Positions 26,199-36,399 of a DNA stretch of 64,000 nucleotides are shown in pieces. This DNA is from Noviherbaspirillum sp. L7-7A. Lineage in GTDB: Bacteria > Pseudomonadota > Gammaproteobacteria > Burkholderiales > Burkholderiaceae_D. Position 1 is the stretch's first letter. Each line of letters begins with the position of its first letter. The translations under genes and the position numbers were made by a program. Under the pieces are notes generated by a model, which worked only from the letters and a program-made list of their open reading frames with translations, was not told where the DNA came from and made no database searches. The stretch covers positions 3,100,001 through 3,164,000 of the forward strand of contig NZ_JAHQRJ010000001.1 in the NCBI RefSeq assembly GCF_019052805.1, written 5' to 3'.

Positions 26199-27425
26199 TC
26201 AGGCGCTCGCGCCGGCCAGCGCCGGCAGGCTGACCGTGAAGGTGGCGCCCTGGCCGGCGCCGCCGCTGCTTACCTCGATCGTGCCGCCATGCAGCTCGAC
26301 GATATGGCGCGCGATGAACAGGCCCAGTCCCAGTCCGCCCGCGTTATGCGACTGCTGCTTGTTGAAGGCGCCGAATACCTCGGGCAGGAATTGTTCGGCA
26401 ATGCCCTGCCCGGTATCGCTGACCTCGATCAGGTGCCTCTGCGCGCCGGGCAGTACCCGCAGCCGCACCATGCCGCCCTCGGGCGTGAACTTCACCGCGT
26501 TCGACAGCAGGTTCCAGAACAGCTGCTGCAGCCGCTGCGCATCGCCCCAGACCATCAGCTCTCCCTGCGCCGGCAGGTCCGCGCCCAGCGCCACCTGCTT
26601 GGCCTGGGCGCCCGGCTCCACCGTGGACAGCGCATCCCTGACGATGCGGATCAGGGACACATGCTCGGGACGGATCGCCAGCTGGCCGTTGCGGGTCTGG
26701 GCGGCGTCGATCAGGTCTTCCACCATCCGGGTCTCCTGGGCCACATGCCGCATCATCGCGCCCAGTTCGCGGCGCAGGCGCTCGGGATCATTCAACTGGC
26801 TGCGCAGCAGCATTTCCAGCCGCATCGAGATCGCCGACAGCGGCGTGCGCATTTCGTGCGAGACAGTGGCCAGGAACACGTCGCGCATCCGGTTCAGTTC
26901 ATTCAGGCGGACGATCGCCTCTTTCTGCCGGGTGGTGGAATCGATCAGGGTGCGCAGCAGTTCGGTGTAAATCGTCATCCGGCCTTGCGGCACCGGCGAC
27001 TCCAGCCGTGCCTGCGCCCATAGCGGCGTGCCGGACATGCCAAGCTGGCGGGCGATGCGCTCGCAGGCCATGCCGGAAGTGAAGCGGTTGAAGACCCAGC
27101 CATAGACCACCGCGCCATAGCTCTTGCCGAACAGGGTCAGCGGCACCGCCTGCACGCACAGCTCCTCGCAGAACAGTGCGCCGGCATGGCCTTCGGCCGC
27201 GGCCCGCATCGCCAGCGCCTGCTCGAAGCGGGTGCCGTCGCCATGCGCGTCCCACAGCGTGGAGCCGGCCAGCAGGGTCGACAGCCGGGATTGCAGGAAA
27301 GGGCCGAGGCGGCGCTGGCCGCTGGCATCGTAGGCCGAGACCACCAGGCCGCTGGCGGCGGAGAACTCGGCCAGCGCCTGCTCCCAGGCGCTCCAGTCGG
27401 CATCGGCGTTTTCCTGCTCGGTCAT
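26199..27425 (-). CDS. Sensor histidine kinase
   Basis: 408 residues and no transmembrane helices, so cytoplasmic. Residues 10-140 form a sensor domain with FCEELCVQAVPLTLFGKSYGAVVYGW, which resembles PocR/GAF-type ligand domains (low certainty). A helical linker leads to the dimerisation box ATVSHEMRTPLSAI with phospho-acceptor H190, then the ATPase domain with N-box WNLLSNAVKFTP, G1 DTGQGI and G2 GLGLGLFIA. No receiver or response regulator gene lies nearby. The start overlaps the end of the KaiC-like gene by 4 bp, pointing to one signalling unit in which the ATPase may modulate the kinase. Confidence 0.88.
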   Translation of the reverse strand: MTEQENADADWSAWEQALAEFSAASGLVVSAYDASGQRRLGPFLQSRLSTLLAGSTLWDAHGDGTRFEQALAMRAAAEGHAGALFCEELCVQAVPLTLFGKSYGAVVYGWVFNRFTSGMACERIARQLGMSGTPLWAQARLESPVPQGRMTIYTELLRTLIDSTTRQKEAIVRLNELNRMRDVFLATVSHEMRTPLSAISMRLEMLLRSQLNDPERLRRELGAMMRHVAQETRMVEDLIDAAQTRNGQLAIRPEHVSLIRIVRDALSTVEPGAQAKQVALGADLPAQGELMVWGDAQRLQQLFWNLLSNAVKFTPEGGMVRLRVLPGAQRHLIEVSDTGQGIAEQFLPEVFGAFNKQQSHNAGGLGLGLFIARHIVELHGGTIEVSSGGAGQGATFTVSLPALAGASA

Positions 27426-28993
27426 TGACCCTTGTCCATGTCGCGCACTGCCGGCGCACTGGACTCGGGCAGGCTCTTGCCCTGCGACAGCGCTTCCTCG
27501 ATGACCGGGCTGCGCCTGGACGGCGAGCGCGCCAGCAAACCGTAATAGGACGAGAACGGCAGCTGCGGCACCGCGCCGCCATCGGCCTCTTCCTCGTCGT
27601 CCTCGATCACCGTGATGCCGCCCTGGCCGATCACGTATTCCCTGGTCAGCTGCTGGTTGTCGGCGCCGCGCACCTTGGGTATCGCGATGGCGCGCCGCAG
27701 CCTGGTCGAGATTTCCACATAGTTCAGCAGGATGATGTTGTCCACCAGGTGCGAGCCCTTCAGCGCCTCGCTGATCTGCGACAGGCCCAGCAGTTCCGGG
27801 CTCTCATAGTTGAAGAGCACGGTGGCCAGCCGGTCCTTGAAGAAGCTGGCCAGCGCATACAGGAAGTCGGCCGCTTCATGGGCGCTGCTCAGTTCATAGA
27901 CCGCCACCGAGTCCAGCACGATGCAGTCGATCCGATGCTCCTCCACCAGCCTGGCCACCTTGTCGAAGTGAACATCGAGTTCCAGTTCCAGCGGGGACTC
28001 GTACAGCATGAACAGCGAGCCGTCGGCCAGCAGCTTTTCCAGGTCGAAGCCGAGCGAGGCCGCGTTGCGTATCAGCTGGCGCGGATGCTCGTCCAGCGTC
28101 ACCAGCAGCGTGCGCTTGCCGGCGGCGATGGCGGCATTCAGGAACTGCACCCCGAGCACGGTCTTGCCGGTGCCTGAAATGCCGCAGACCATGGTGATCG
28201 AGCCCTCATAGACCCCGCCGCCCATGATGCGGTCTATCGCCTCGGCGCCGATGGACAGGTGCTTGCTGGACGTGGGCTGCTCGTCCGCCACCAGCGGCCG
28301 CGACTGGGCGCGACGATACACATGGATGCCCACGCCCGGTTCGATGCGCATGGTGTGGCTGCCGCCGATGAAGTCCTGGCCGCGCGACTTCACCACCGAC
28401 AGGCTGCGGTGCAGCCGACGGCGCTGTTCGTTGCGGCCCAGCGAAATGATGGTGTCGAACACGAAGCGCTCATGCGCGAAGCCGTCCTTGCCGCCTTCGT
28501 CGCGCTCGGCGGTCACCATGGTGGTTACGCCCAGCCTGGTCAGTCCTTCGACCAGCAGATGCAGGTCTTCCCGGAACGGCATGTCATTGCTTTGCGCATA
28601 CAGCCGCAGCGGCGTCAGGCCGTCGATCAGCAGCCGGCGCGCGCCGATGGCGGCCAGTTCAGCCGCAAAGGCGCCGTCATTGCTGCGAAACTCGCTGAGC
28701 AGCGCGGCCGGGCTGGTCTGGATGATGCGCACCTTGCCGGCATCGATCAGGCGTTGCAGGTCCCATTCGAAGCCGATGGCGTCGCGCAGCAGCTTTTCCG
28801 GCTCCAGCTCGAAGGAAACGATCACGCCCGGCTCGTCGTACAGCGCAGCGCCGGCATGGATGAAGCCCAGGCCCAGCGTGGTCTTGCCCGAGCCTGGCTG
28901 TCCTTCGACGATCACATTGTTATTGCGCGGCAAGCCGCCCAGCAGGATTTCATCCAGCCCGGGAATGCCCATTTTTACCAAGGATACGGCCAT
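27422..28993 (-). CDS. KaiC-family tandem RecA-like ATPase
   Basis: 523 residues with two RecA/KaiC domains. CI has Walker A GQPGSGKT (31-38) and Walker B LLIDGL; CII has GISGTGKT (271-278) and CIVLDSV. The catalytic Glu pair of cyanobacterial KaiC is altered in CI (SFEL at 60-63) and reads TLDE in CII. Aligning DNIILLNYVEI to KaiC places S414 at the phosphorylated Ser431 and H415 at Thr432. A charged C-terminal tail (about 465-523) follows. KaiA and KaiB are absent here, so this is not a standard clock; non-cyanobacterial KaiC homologues serve in stress signalling. The upstream in-frame extension lacks KaiC homology, hence the start at 28993. Confidence 0.88.
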   Translation of the reverse strand: MAVSLVKMGIPGLDEILLGGLPRNNNVIVEGQPGSGKTTLGLGFIHAGAALYDEPGVIVSFELEPEKLLRDAIGFEWDLQRLIDAGKVRIIQTSPAALLSEFRSNDGAFAAELAAIGARRLLIDGLTPLRLYAQSNDMPFREDLHLLVEGLTRLGVTTMVTAERDEGGKDGFAHERFVFDTIISLGRNEQRRRLHRSLSVVKSRGQDFIGGSHTMRIEPGVGIHVYRRAQSRPLVADEQPTSSKHLSIGAEAIDRIMGGGVYEGSITMVCGISGTGKTVLGVQFLNAAIAAGKRTLLVTLDEHPRQLIRNAASLGFDLEKLLADGSLFMLYESPLELELDVHFDKVARLVEEHRIDCIVLDSVAVYELSSAHEAADFLYALASFFKDRLATVLFNYESPELLGLSQISEALKGSHLVDNIILLNYVEISTRLRRAIAIPKVRGADNQQLTREYVIGQGGITVIEDDEEEADGGAVPQLPFSSYYGLLARSPSRRSPVIEEALSQGKSLPESSAPAVRDMDKGQ

Positions 28994-29154
28994 GATCTTT
29001 TCCGACGATTGATGTGGTGGCGCTGTGACGGCTGCCGGGAAGGCGACAGGCACCGTGCGCCAGGACTGGCCTTGGCTGCACGATTTACCCTTTTGAATTG
29101 CAGTCAAATACTACTTCAGACAAGCGGGTACCGGCCTTAATGCCAAACAATCTT

Positions 29155-29197
29155 GGGTTTCTGCAATTGGCAGAAACCCCGGTCGGGCCGGGGTTTT
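29155..29197 (-). terminator. Terminator of tlpA, overlapping a second hairpin
   Basis: Read on the minus strand, 30 bp after the tlpA stop, AAACCCCGG and CCGGGGTTT arms (29174-29197) form a 9-bp stem followed by TTTC. The distal arm is shared with a second perfect 10-bp repeat, GGGTTTCTGC-N5-GCAGAAACCC (29155-29179), so only one of the two hairpins can form at a time. Confidence 0.7.
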
Positions 29198-29226
29198 GGA
29201 AAGGATTTCTGCTGGCAGTCCATGCC

Positions 29227-29736
29227 TCAGGCGGCCAGCGCCTTCTCCAGCAGCTTGTGCAGTTGCTGGAATTCCGGCTCGCCGACGTAGCGCTTGATGA
29301 TGTTGCCTTCCTTGTCGATCACATAGGTGGTGGGCGTGAGCTTGACGTCGCCGAAGGATTTGGCCAGCTCGCCCTGGGTATCAAGCGCCACCCTGAACGG
29401 CAGCTGGCGGGTCTGGGCATAGTTGAGCACATAGTTGGGCGGATCGTAGCTCATCGCCACCGCGATGTATTCCAGGCCCTGGTCCTTGTACTTGTTATAG
29501 GTCTGCACCATCTGCGGCATTTCCTTGATGCAGGTCACGCAGGAGGTTGCCCAGAAATTGACCATCACTACCTTGCCCTTGAGGCTTTCCGGCGTGATCT
29601 TCTGTCCGTTCAGGTCGGTATAGGTGACCTGCGGTGCCGGCTGCCGCGACGACAGGGAAAAGTAAGCGACGGCGGCAATCACCACGACGGCGATGCCGGC
29701 CAGCAGTTTGATCCAGTTGCGGTTTGCAGTAGCCAT
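29227..29736 (-). CDS. TlpA-family membrane-anchored thiol-disulfide protein
   Basis: 169 residues: an N-terminal membrane anchor (about 9-28) and a periplasmic thioredoxin fold of the AhpC/TSA-Redoxin type with active-site pair C66-V-T-C69 in FWATSCVTCIKEMP. The cis-Pro loop is LTPTTYVID. TlpA-type reductases keep cysteines of cytochrome c or copper-site proteins reduced. The preceding DsrE-like gene, on the same strand, may supply a related redox or sulfur function; the spacing of 126 bp suggests its own promoter. Confidence 0.88.
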   Translation of the reverse strand: MATANRNWIKLLAGIAVVVIAAVAYFSLSSRQPAPQVTYTDLNGQKITPESLKGKVVMVNFWATSCVTCIKEMPQMVQTYNKYKDQGLEYIAVAMSYDPPNYVLNYAQTRQLPFRVALDTQGELAKSFGDVKLTPTTYVIDKEGNIIKRYVGEPEFQQLHKLLEKALAA

Positions 29737-29807
29737 GATGATGAGGAAGGGATGAGGGCGGTGAAGAAAGGAAAGGCGGGAATGCGGACATTATAGTCAA
29801 CAAGGCC

Positions 29808-29827
29808 CCTGCCTGCCTGCCTGCCTG
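29808..29827. repeat. Tetranucleotide repeat (CCTG)5
   Basis: Five exact CCTG units in the 126-bp gap between the tlpA start and the DsrE-like gene. It lies about 70 bp upstream of the tlpA start codon, in its putative promoter region. Confidence 0.85.
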
Positions 29828-29862
29828 CTTGGTTGCCTGTGGCCCGGCCGGCGCCGCCAGCG

Positions 29863-30291
29863 TCAGGGGCGGATATAGGCGTAGCCTTCCTGTGACTGCA
29901 GCCGGGCGATCTCGACCACGCCGGCCTGCACCAGGCTGATGTCCGGCACCAGTTCGGACTTGTCGATGTTGTGCGCGGTCAGGGTATTATTGCAGACCCG
30001 GAATTCCACGCCCTGGCGCGCCAGCGCGGCCACCGCCGCGTCGAATGGCCGGCCGTTGCGCTCGGTCGCGCCCTTCAGCAGGAAGCGGATGCCGTCGCCC
30101 AGCGCCACCACCACGATCTTCGTATCAGGCGCGGCGCGCAGGTGGTTGCGGATGCTGGCCAGCCCGCGCGTTGCCTGGTCGATGCCGTCGGCCATGTGAT
30201 AGACCACCTTCACCGGCTCGGCCGCGCGCGCCAAGCCGCCGGCGGCCAGCGAACCGCCAAGGCACAGGTGCAGGAACAGGCGCCGCTTCAT
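29863..30291 (-). CDS. Exported DsrE/DsrF-like protein
   Basis: 142 residues with an N-terminal signal (MKRRLFLHLCLGGSLAAGGLARA). The mature part matches the DsrE-like fold: VVYHMADGIDQATRGLASIRNHL, TKIVVVALGDGIRFLL and a conserved Cys in EFRVCNNTLTAHNI. Cytoplasmic DsrE members relay sulfur through this Cys; periplasmic versions are of unknown function. It lies 16 bp downstream of dolP and probably belongs to that operon. Confidence 0.83.
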   Translation of the reverse strand: MKRRLFLHLCLGGSLAAGGLARAAEPVKVVYHMADGIDQATRGLASIRNHLRAAPDTKIVVVALGDGIRFLLKGATERNGRPFDAAVAALARQGVEFRVCNNTLTAHNIDKSELVPDISLVQAGVVEIARLQSQEGYAYIRP

Positions 30292-30307
30292 TGGCCGTTA
30301 CCGTGGC

Positions 30308-31565
<1,258 letters not shown>

Positions 31566-31606
31566 TTATAAGGGTAAGTTGAAACCAGCCACCGATTCAG
31601 GCCTGA

Positions 31607-31975
31607 TCAGGCCTGAATGGCATTCCTGAGCCAGTCCAGCGCGGCGCCTTCGATGGCGACCACGTCGAAGCGGCATGGCGGCGGCATGCGGTAGCGCTGC
31701 AGGTAGGTCTGGGCGGCGTTCCACAGGCGCGCCTGCTTGGCGCTGCCGATGCTGGCGGCGGCGCCGCCGAATCCGCTGCCGGCGCGCCGCCGCACTTCGA
31801 CGAACACCAGCGTGGCGCCGTCGCGCATGATCAGGTCCAGTTCGCCGCCGCGGCAGTGGAAGTTGCGCTCGATGAGCACCAGGCCATGCCTTTGCAGGTG
31901 CGCCAGCGCCGCATCCTCGCCGGCGTCGCCGGCCAGCTGGCGTTGCGTGCGCCGTGGCACCTTCCTCAATGTCAT
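31607..31975 (-). CDS. yraN: YraN/UPF0102 family endonuclease-like protein
   Basis: 122 residues with the UPF0102 restriction-endonuclease-like core: [54 protein letters not shown] and [10 protein letters not shown]. The GE-D-EVR arrangement mirrors a PD-(D/E)xK nuclease site, with Arg in place of the last Lys (EVRRR). The family's physiological role is not settled. The start overlaps the end of lpoA by 4 bp. Confidence 0.9.
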   Translation of the reverse strand: MTLRKVPRRTQRQLAGDAGEDAALAHLQRHGLVLIERNFHCRGGELDLIMRDGATLVFVEVRRRAGSGFGGAAASIGSAKQARLWNAAQTYLQRYRMPPPCRFDVVAIEGAALDWLRNAIQA

Positions 31976-33210
31976 TGCGGGTTTGACAGGGGCGCGGCGG
32001 CGCCGTCCTGATAGACCGCCGGCGATGCGCTGCGCTCGAAGCGGGCGCGGCCGCCGCCAATGCTGGCCTTCAACTTGCCGGTGGCGCCATCGAGCTCGAA
32101 CACGCCGCGGCGGGCGGCGACTTCGCGCGCCACCTGGTAGGCATCGATGCCCAGCGCATAGAGGCGCTCCATGTCGGCGCTCTTCTGGGCCGCCGGCGCC
32201 GGGGCGAATACGGCACTGGCATCCGGCCGCAGCAGGTAAGGCAGGTCGATGAAGCGCACGCCGTCCATGTCGGGCCGGCGCTCGGCCGCGGACCAGCCCT
32301 GGCGCGAATAAGGGTTCAGCTGTGAGGTGCCATACATCGGCAGTTCAGTGCCGATCGATTCGCGCAACTGGCGCGCCTGTGCCGCGTCCAGCGCCACGAA
32401 TGCGAGGCCGGGGCGGCCGTTGCGCAGGCGTTCCTGCAGCTGGCCCAGCGCGCTGGCGCTCAGGTTGCCGCCGCCGGCGCTCAGTTCCACCAGGTCGGCC
32501 GGCAGGCCGCGGCGCTGCCAGGCGGCTTGGAAGGCGCGGGCGGCGCGGCGCTGCCATGCGGTGGCGGTGGAGACGATCAGCGCCTCTTCGCCCGGCAGGT
32601 CGGCGGCGGCCAGGTCGGCCGCCTGGCGCGCCTCGTCTTCCAGCGACAGGCCCATGAGCAGCAGTTGCGGCTGGGCGCCGGCCTGCGCGCCGACCGCGTC
32701 GGCCGGGGTCAGCGCGATGGTGGGCTTGCTGACCGCGCCGCGCGATGCGATGGCGGCGGCGCCGCTGCGCGACAGCGGGCCGACCATGATGTCCTGGTCG
32801 GCCAGCACGCCGTTGTAGGCATCCAGCACGTCCTGGGCGGCGTCGCCGGTTTCGACCACGGTCAGGGTGATATTGGGGTCGCGCCGCTTTTCATAGGCGG
32901 CGATGAAGCCGTCGCGCACCATGGCGGCGGCGGCGCCCAGGCTGTCCGAGCGCAACGGCAGCAGCAGGCCGATGCGCACCGGGCCGGACAGGGCGGCCTG
33001 GTCCTGCGGCTGCAGGCTGACATCAGGCATCGGCACCGCCTCGGTTTCGACCGGGCCGGTGTCGGTCGGCCCGCCCGGCATCAGGCTGATGTCGTTCTGG
33101 GCCAGCAACGGCAGGGCCGGCATGGCCACGGTTGTGTTTGCCTGCGCCAGCGCGCACAATCCGGCCAGCGCCGCCGCCACCAATCCGGTCTTCACTTTTC
33201 GGAACGACAT
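31972..33210 (-). CDS. lpoA: LpoA/LppC-family penicillin-binding protein activator
   Basis: 412 residues. The signal peptide ([24 protein letters not shown]) lacks a Cys lipobox, so unlike E. coli LpoA it appears to be a soluble periplasmic protein. The mature part has the periplasmic-binding-protein-like fold ([69 protein letters not shown]). The E. coli homologue activates PBP1A. The start codon is separated by only 11 bp from that of the divergent rsmI. Confidence 0.85.
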   Translation of the reverse strand: MSFRKVKTGLVAAALAGLCALAQANTTVAMPALPLLAQNDISLMPGGPTDTGPVETEAVPMPDVSLQPQDQAALSGPVRIGLLLPLRSDSLGAAAAMVRDGFIAAYEKRRDPNITLTVVETGDAAQDVLDAYNGVLADQDIMVGPLSRSGAAAIASRGAVSKPTIALTPADAVGAQAGAQPQLLLMGLSLEDEARQAADLAAADLPGEEALIVSTATAWQRRAARAFQAAWQRRGLPADLVELSAGGGNLSASALGQLQERLRNGRPGLAFVALDAAQARQLRESIGTELPMYGTSQLNPYSRQGWSAAERRPDMDGVRFIDLPYLLRPDASAVFAPAPAAQKSADMERLYALGIDAYQVAREVAARRGVFELDGATGKLKASIGGGRARFERSASPAVYQDGAAAPLSNPQ

Positions 33211-33221
33211 TTCGACTCCCA

Positions 33222-34148
33222 ATGACACAACCCGCGTTCAGCTTTTCCGGCGCCCTGCCCCTGCTGCAGGAGATTGTTGCCCAGAATTATCCGGCCTGTG
33301 CATTATATGTGCTCGCCACACCCATCGGAAATGTAGCCGACATCACCTTGCGCGCACTGCAGGTGCTGGCCCAGGCCGACGCCATCGCCTGCGAGGATAC
33401 CCGCAACACCGCGCAGCTGCTGAGCCGTTACGGCCTGCAGCGCCCGCTGATCGCGGCCCACCAGCACAATGAACGGGAAGTCGCCGAAAGGCTGATTGCG
33501 CGGCTGCAGGCGGGCGAGCGCATTGCGCTGGTGTCGGACGCCGGCACGCCGGCGGTGTCGGATCCTGGCGCCCGCATCGTCGACGCGGTGCGCGCAGCCG
33601 GGCTGCGGGTGGTGCCGGTGCCGGGCGCGTCGGCAGCCGTGGCGGCGCTGTCGGCCGCCGGGCTGGTGAATGACCGCTTTCATTTCCACGGCTTTCTGCC
33701 GGCCAAGGCGCGCCAGCGCGAGACCGAGCTGGCGCAGCTGCGGCCGCTGGCCGCGACCCTGGTGTTCTACGAGGCGCCGCATCGCATCATCGACACCGTG
33801 GCCGCGCTGGCCGCGGCCTTCGAGCCGCAGCGCCAGGTGGTGTTCGCACGCGAGCTGACCAAGCTGTTCGAGCAGATCCATCGCTGCCCGCTGTCGGAGG
33901 CCGCAGCCTGGCTGGCGGCCGACAGCAACCGCCAGCGCGGCGAGTTCGTGCTGCTGGTGGAGGGTGCGCCAGAGCAGGAGGACGCCGGCACGGCGGAGTC
34001 GGACCGGGTGCTGTCCATCCTGCTGGAAGAATGCCCGGTCAAGCAGGCCGCCGCGCTGGCGGCCCGCATCACCGGGCAGAAGAAGAATGCGCTGTACGAG
34101 CGCGCCCTTGCGCTGAAGGCGCAGGACGAAGGCGACGATCAGCGCTGA
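33222..34148 (+). CDS. rsmI: 16S rRNA (cytidine1402-2'-O)-methyltransferase
   Basis: 308 residues of the tetrapyrrole-methylase fold: LYVLATPIGNVADITLRAL, IACEDTRNTAQLL, LVSDAGTPAVSDPGARIV and FHFHGFLPAKARQRETELAQL. RsmI uses S-adenosylmethionine to methylate the ribose of C1402 in the ribosomal decoding centre. The start at 33222 leaves about 27 residues before the first strand, similar to homologues. Divergent from lpoA as in E. coli, and convergent with rlpA, which it overlaps by 10 bp. Confidence 0.95.
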   Translation: MTQPAFSFSGALPLLQEIVAQNYPACALYVLATPIGNVADITLRALQVLAQADAIACEDTRNTAQLLSRYGLQRPLIAAHQHNEREVAERLIARLQAGERIALVSDAGTPAVSDPGARIVDAVRAAGLRVVPVPGASAAVAALSAAGLVNDRFHFHGFLPAKARQRETELAQLRPLAATLVFYEAPHRIIDTVAALAAAFEPQRQVVFARELTKLFEQIHRCPLSEAAAWLAADSNRQRGEFVLLVEGAPEQEDAGTAESDRVLSILLEECPVKQAAALAARITGQKKNALYERALALKAQDEGDDQR

Positions 34149-35218
34149 ACGATGATGGGCATGGCGCCGCCGCTGGCCTGCATCTGGCGCGCCACGGCCT
34201 CGGCATCGGCGCGGCTGGCGAACGGGCCGCCATACAGCCGGAACAGCGTGTTGTTGTGCACGATATCAACCTGGCGCAGGCTGCCGTTCCAGCGCTGGGC
34301 ATGCACCGCCTGCGCCGCCTGCGCATTGGCGGCCTGGGAGAAGGCGCCGAGCTGCAGGTAGAAGCCGCCGGCCGCGGCGGACACGGTGGATACGCTGGAC
34401 GCGGCGGGCATGGTTGACGCAGCGGCGGGTGCGGCTGCCGGCGGCGCCATCAGCTCGGCCGGCGCGCTGACCATGGTCACCGGCATCGGCACCGCCTCGG
34501 TGCTCACGCCCGGCGCCGATGGCGCGGCTGACGCCAGCGCCGGCGCGGCGCCATTGCTGCGCGCCAGTTCCATGCGCCGGATCTCGTCGGGCAGGATGCG
34601 CTCGACTTCCAGTTGCGCGCTGCCATGGCCGATATAGCCCAGCTTCAGCGCCGCGGTATAGGACAGGTCGATGATGCGGTCGGAGTGGAACGGCCCGCGG
34701 TCGTTGACGCGCACGATCACCGTGTTGCCATTGGACAGATTGGTCACGCGGGCATAGGACGGAATCGGGAAGGTCGGATGGGCGGCCGTCATCTTGTACA
34801 TGTCGTACGGCTCGCCGGACGAGGTGCGCTGGCCGTGGAACTTGCGGCCGTACCAGCTGCCGCGGCCACGCTGCTTCACCGGTTCCTCATTCATCTGCGG
34901 CACGTATTCCTTGCCGAACACCACGTAGGGCTTGTTGCCGCGATTGGCATAGGGCTCGATGCGCGGCTCGGCGTCGGGCACGTCCCAGAGATTGTCGGGG
35001 ATGTTCTCGCCGGGGCCATCGTCCTGGTAGTAGCCGCCGCGGCCGGAACCGGCGGGCGGCAGCGAAGGCAGGCCGCGGCGCGCCGACTTGGCGGGAACGG
35101 CGCCGGCGTTGGCATCAGCGCTCTGCTGCTGCGGCGCGCTGCCGCAGCCGGCGGCGATGAACGCGACCGCGGCGCACAGGATGGCCGTGCCGGGCCATGG
35201 GCGGGATGGCAAGTGCAT
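34139..35218 (-). CDS. rlpA: Septal lytic transglycosylase-type lipoprotein RlpA
   Basis: 359 residues: lipobox FIAAGC (Cys25), a linker, the double-psi beta-barrel (about 120-215) with GRGSWYGRKFHGQRTSSGEPYD and RVNDRGPFHSDRIIDLSYTAA including the catalytic Asp region, an Ala/Pro-rich linker, and a C-terminal SPOR domain (about 285-358; FYLQLGAFSQAANAQAAQ). RlpA in Pseudomonas cleaves naked septal glycan strands. AAAGGA precedes the ATG. It ends the mre/mrd cell-shape cluster. Confidence 0.92.
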   Translation of the reverse strand: MHLPSRPWPGTAILCAAVAFIAAGCGSAPQQQSADANAGAVPAKSARRGLPSLPPAGSGRGGYYQDDGPGENIPDNLWDVPDAEPRIEPYANRGNKPYVVFGKEYVPQMNEEPVKQRGRGSWYGRKFHGQRTSSGEPYDMYKMTAAHPTFPIPSYARVTNLSNGNTVIVRVNDRGPFHSDRIIDLSYTAALKLGYIGHGSAQLEVERILPDEIRRMELARSNGAAPALASAAPSAPGVSTEAVPMPVTMVSAPAELMAPPAAAPAAASTMPAASSVSTVSAAAGGFYLQLGAFSQAANAQAAQAVHAQRWNGSLRQVDIVHNNTLFRLYGGPFASRADAEAVARQMQASGGAMPIIVQR

Positions 35219-35280
35219 TGCTTTTCCTTTTTCTTGTTCGTGGCGCGCCACCCGCGGGCGCGCCTGGTCCGATCGATGGA

Positions 35281-36393
35281 TCAGGTTTGTACCAGTTTCC
35301 GGTGGCGCTGGATGCTCATCAGGATGCCGGCCCCCAGGCCCAGCGTCACCAGCGCGGTGCCGCCATAGCTCATGAATGGCAGCGGCACGCCAACCACCGG
35401 GAGTATGCCGCTGACCATGCCCATGTTGACGAAGGCATAGGTGAAGAAGATCAGCGTGATCGCGCCGGCCAGGAGGCGCGCGAAGAACGTGGGCGCGTTG
35501 GCGGCGATGATCAGTCCCCGGGCAATCAGCATCAGATACAGGAACAGCAGCACGCAGTTGCCGATCAGCCCGAATTCCTCGGAGAATACCGCAAAAATAA
35601 AGTCGGTTGTACGCTCGGGGATGAACTCCAGATGGGCCTGGGTGCCGTTGAGCCAGCCCTTGCCGGAGATGCCGCCGGAGCCGATGGCAATGGTGGACTG
35701 GATGATGTGGAAGCCCTTGCCGAGCGGATCGGCGGTCGGGTCGATCAGCATCATCACCCGGGCGCGCTGGTAGTCGTGCAGCATGGTCCAGGCAATCGGC
35801 AGGCTGGCGCCGCCGGCGATTGCCAGGCCCAGCAGCACCTTCCATGACAGGCCGGCCAGGAAGATCACGTAGAAGCCCGCCGCCGCCACCAGCAGCGAGG
35901 TGCCGAGGTCGGGCTGGCGCATGATCAGCAGCACCGGCACTAGCAGCAGCAGCGCCGCCACCAGGAAGTGGTTCCAGCGCAGCATGCCTTCGCGCTTCTG
36001 GAAATACCAGGCCAGCATCAGCGGCATGGCGATCTTCATGATCTCGGACGGCTGGATCACGATGCCGACATTGATCCAGCGCCGCGCGCCCTTCTTGATC
36101 ATGCCGAACATGGCCACCGCCACCAGCAGCGCCACGCCCACGGTATAGATCGGCACCGCGAAGCGCATCAGGGTCTGCGGCGGGACATTGGCGGCGATGA
36201 ACATGACCACGAAGGAGACGATGATGTTGCGCATCTGGTCTTCGACCCGGCCCGGAAAGTCGATGCCGGCCGAGTACAGCGTGACCATGCCGGTGGACAT
36301 GATCAGGAAGATGATCAGCGCCAGGGTGCCGTCGAAGACGGTCAGGTGCGGTTTGACGATCTGCCAGATGGAGCGTTTTTCAGTGAGTTGCAT
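35281..36393 (-). CDS. rodA: Rod-shape SEDS glycosyltransferase RodA
   Basis: 370 residues with about ten membrane helices and the SEDS signatures RWINVGIVIQPSEIMKI, MRQPDLGTSLLV, GKGWLNGTQAHLEFIPERTTDFIFAV and PLPFMSYGGTAL. RodA polymerises peptidoglycan glycan chains with PBP2 during elongation. It begins 6 bp after the mrdA stop, and the two products form the core synthase complex. Length is normal. Confidence 0.97.
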   Translation of the reverse strand: MQLTEKRSIWQIVKPHLTVFDGTLALIIFLIMSTGMVTLYSAGIDFPGRVEDQMRNIIVSFVVMFIAANVPPQTLMRFAVPIYTVGVALLVAVAMFGMIKKGARRWINVGIVIQPSEIMKIAMPLMLAWYFQKREGMLRWNHFLVAALLLLVPVLLIMRQPDLGTSLLVAAAGFYVIFLAGLSWKVLLGLAIAGGASLPIAWTMLHDYQRARVMMLIDPTADPLGKGFHIIQSTIAIGSGGISGKGWLNGTQAHLEFIPERTTDFIFAVFSEEFGLIGNCVLLFLYLMLIARGLIIAANAPTFFARLLAGAITLIFFTYAFVNMGMVSGILPVVGVPLPFMSYGGTALVTLGLGAGILMSIQRHRKLVQT

Positions 36394-36399
36394 GGCTGC

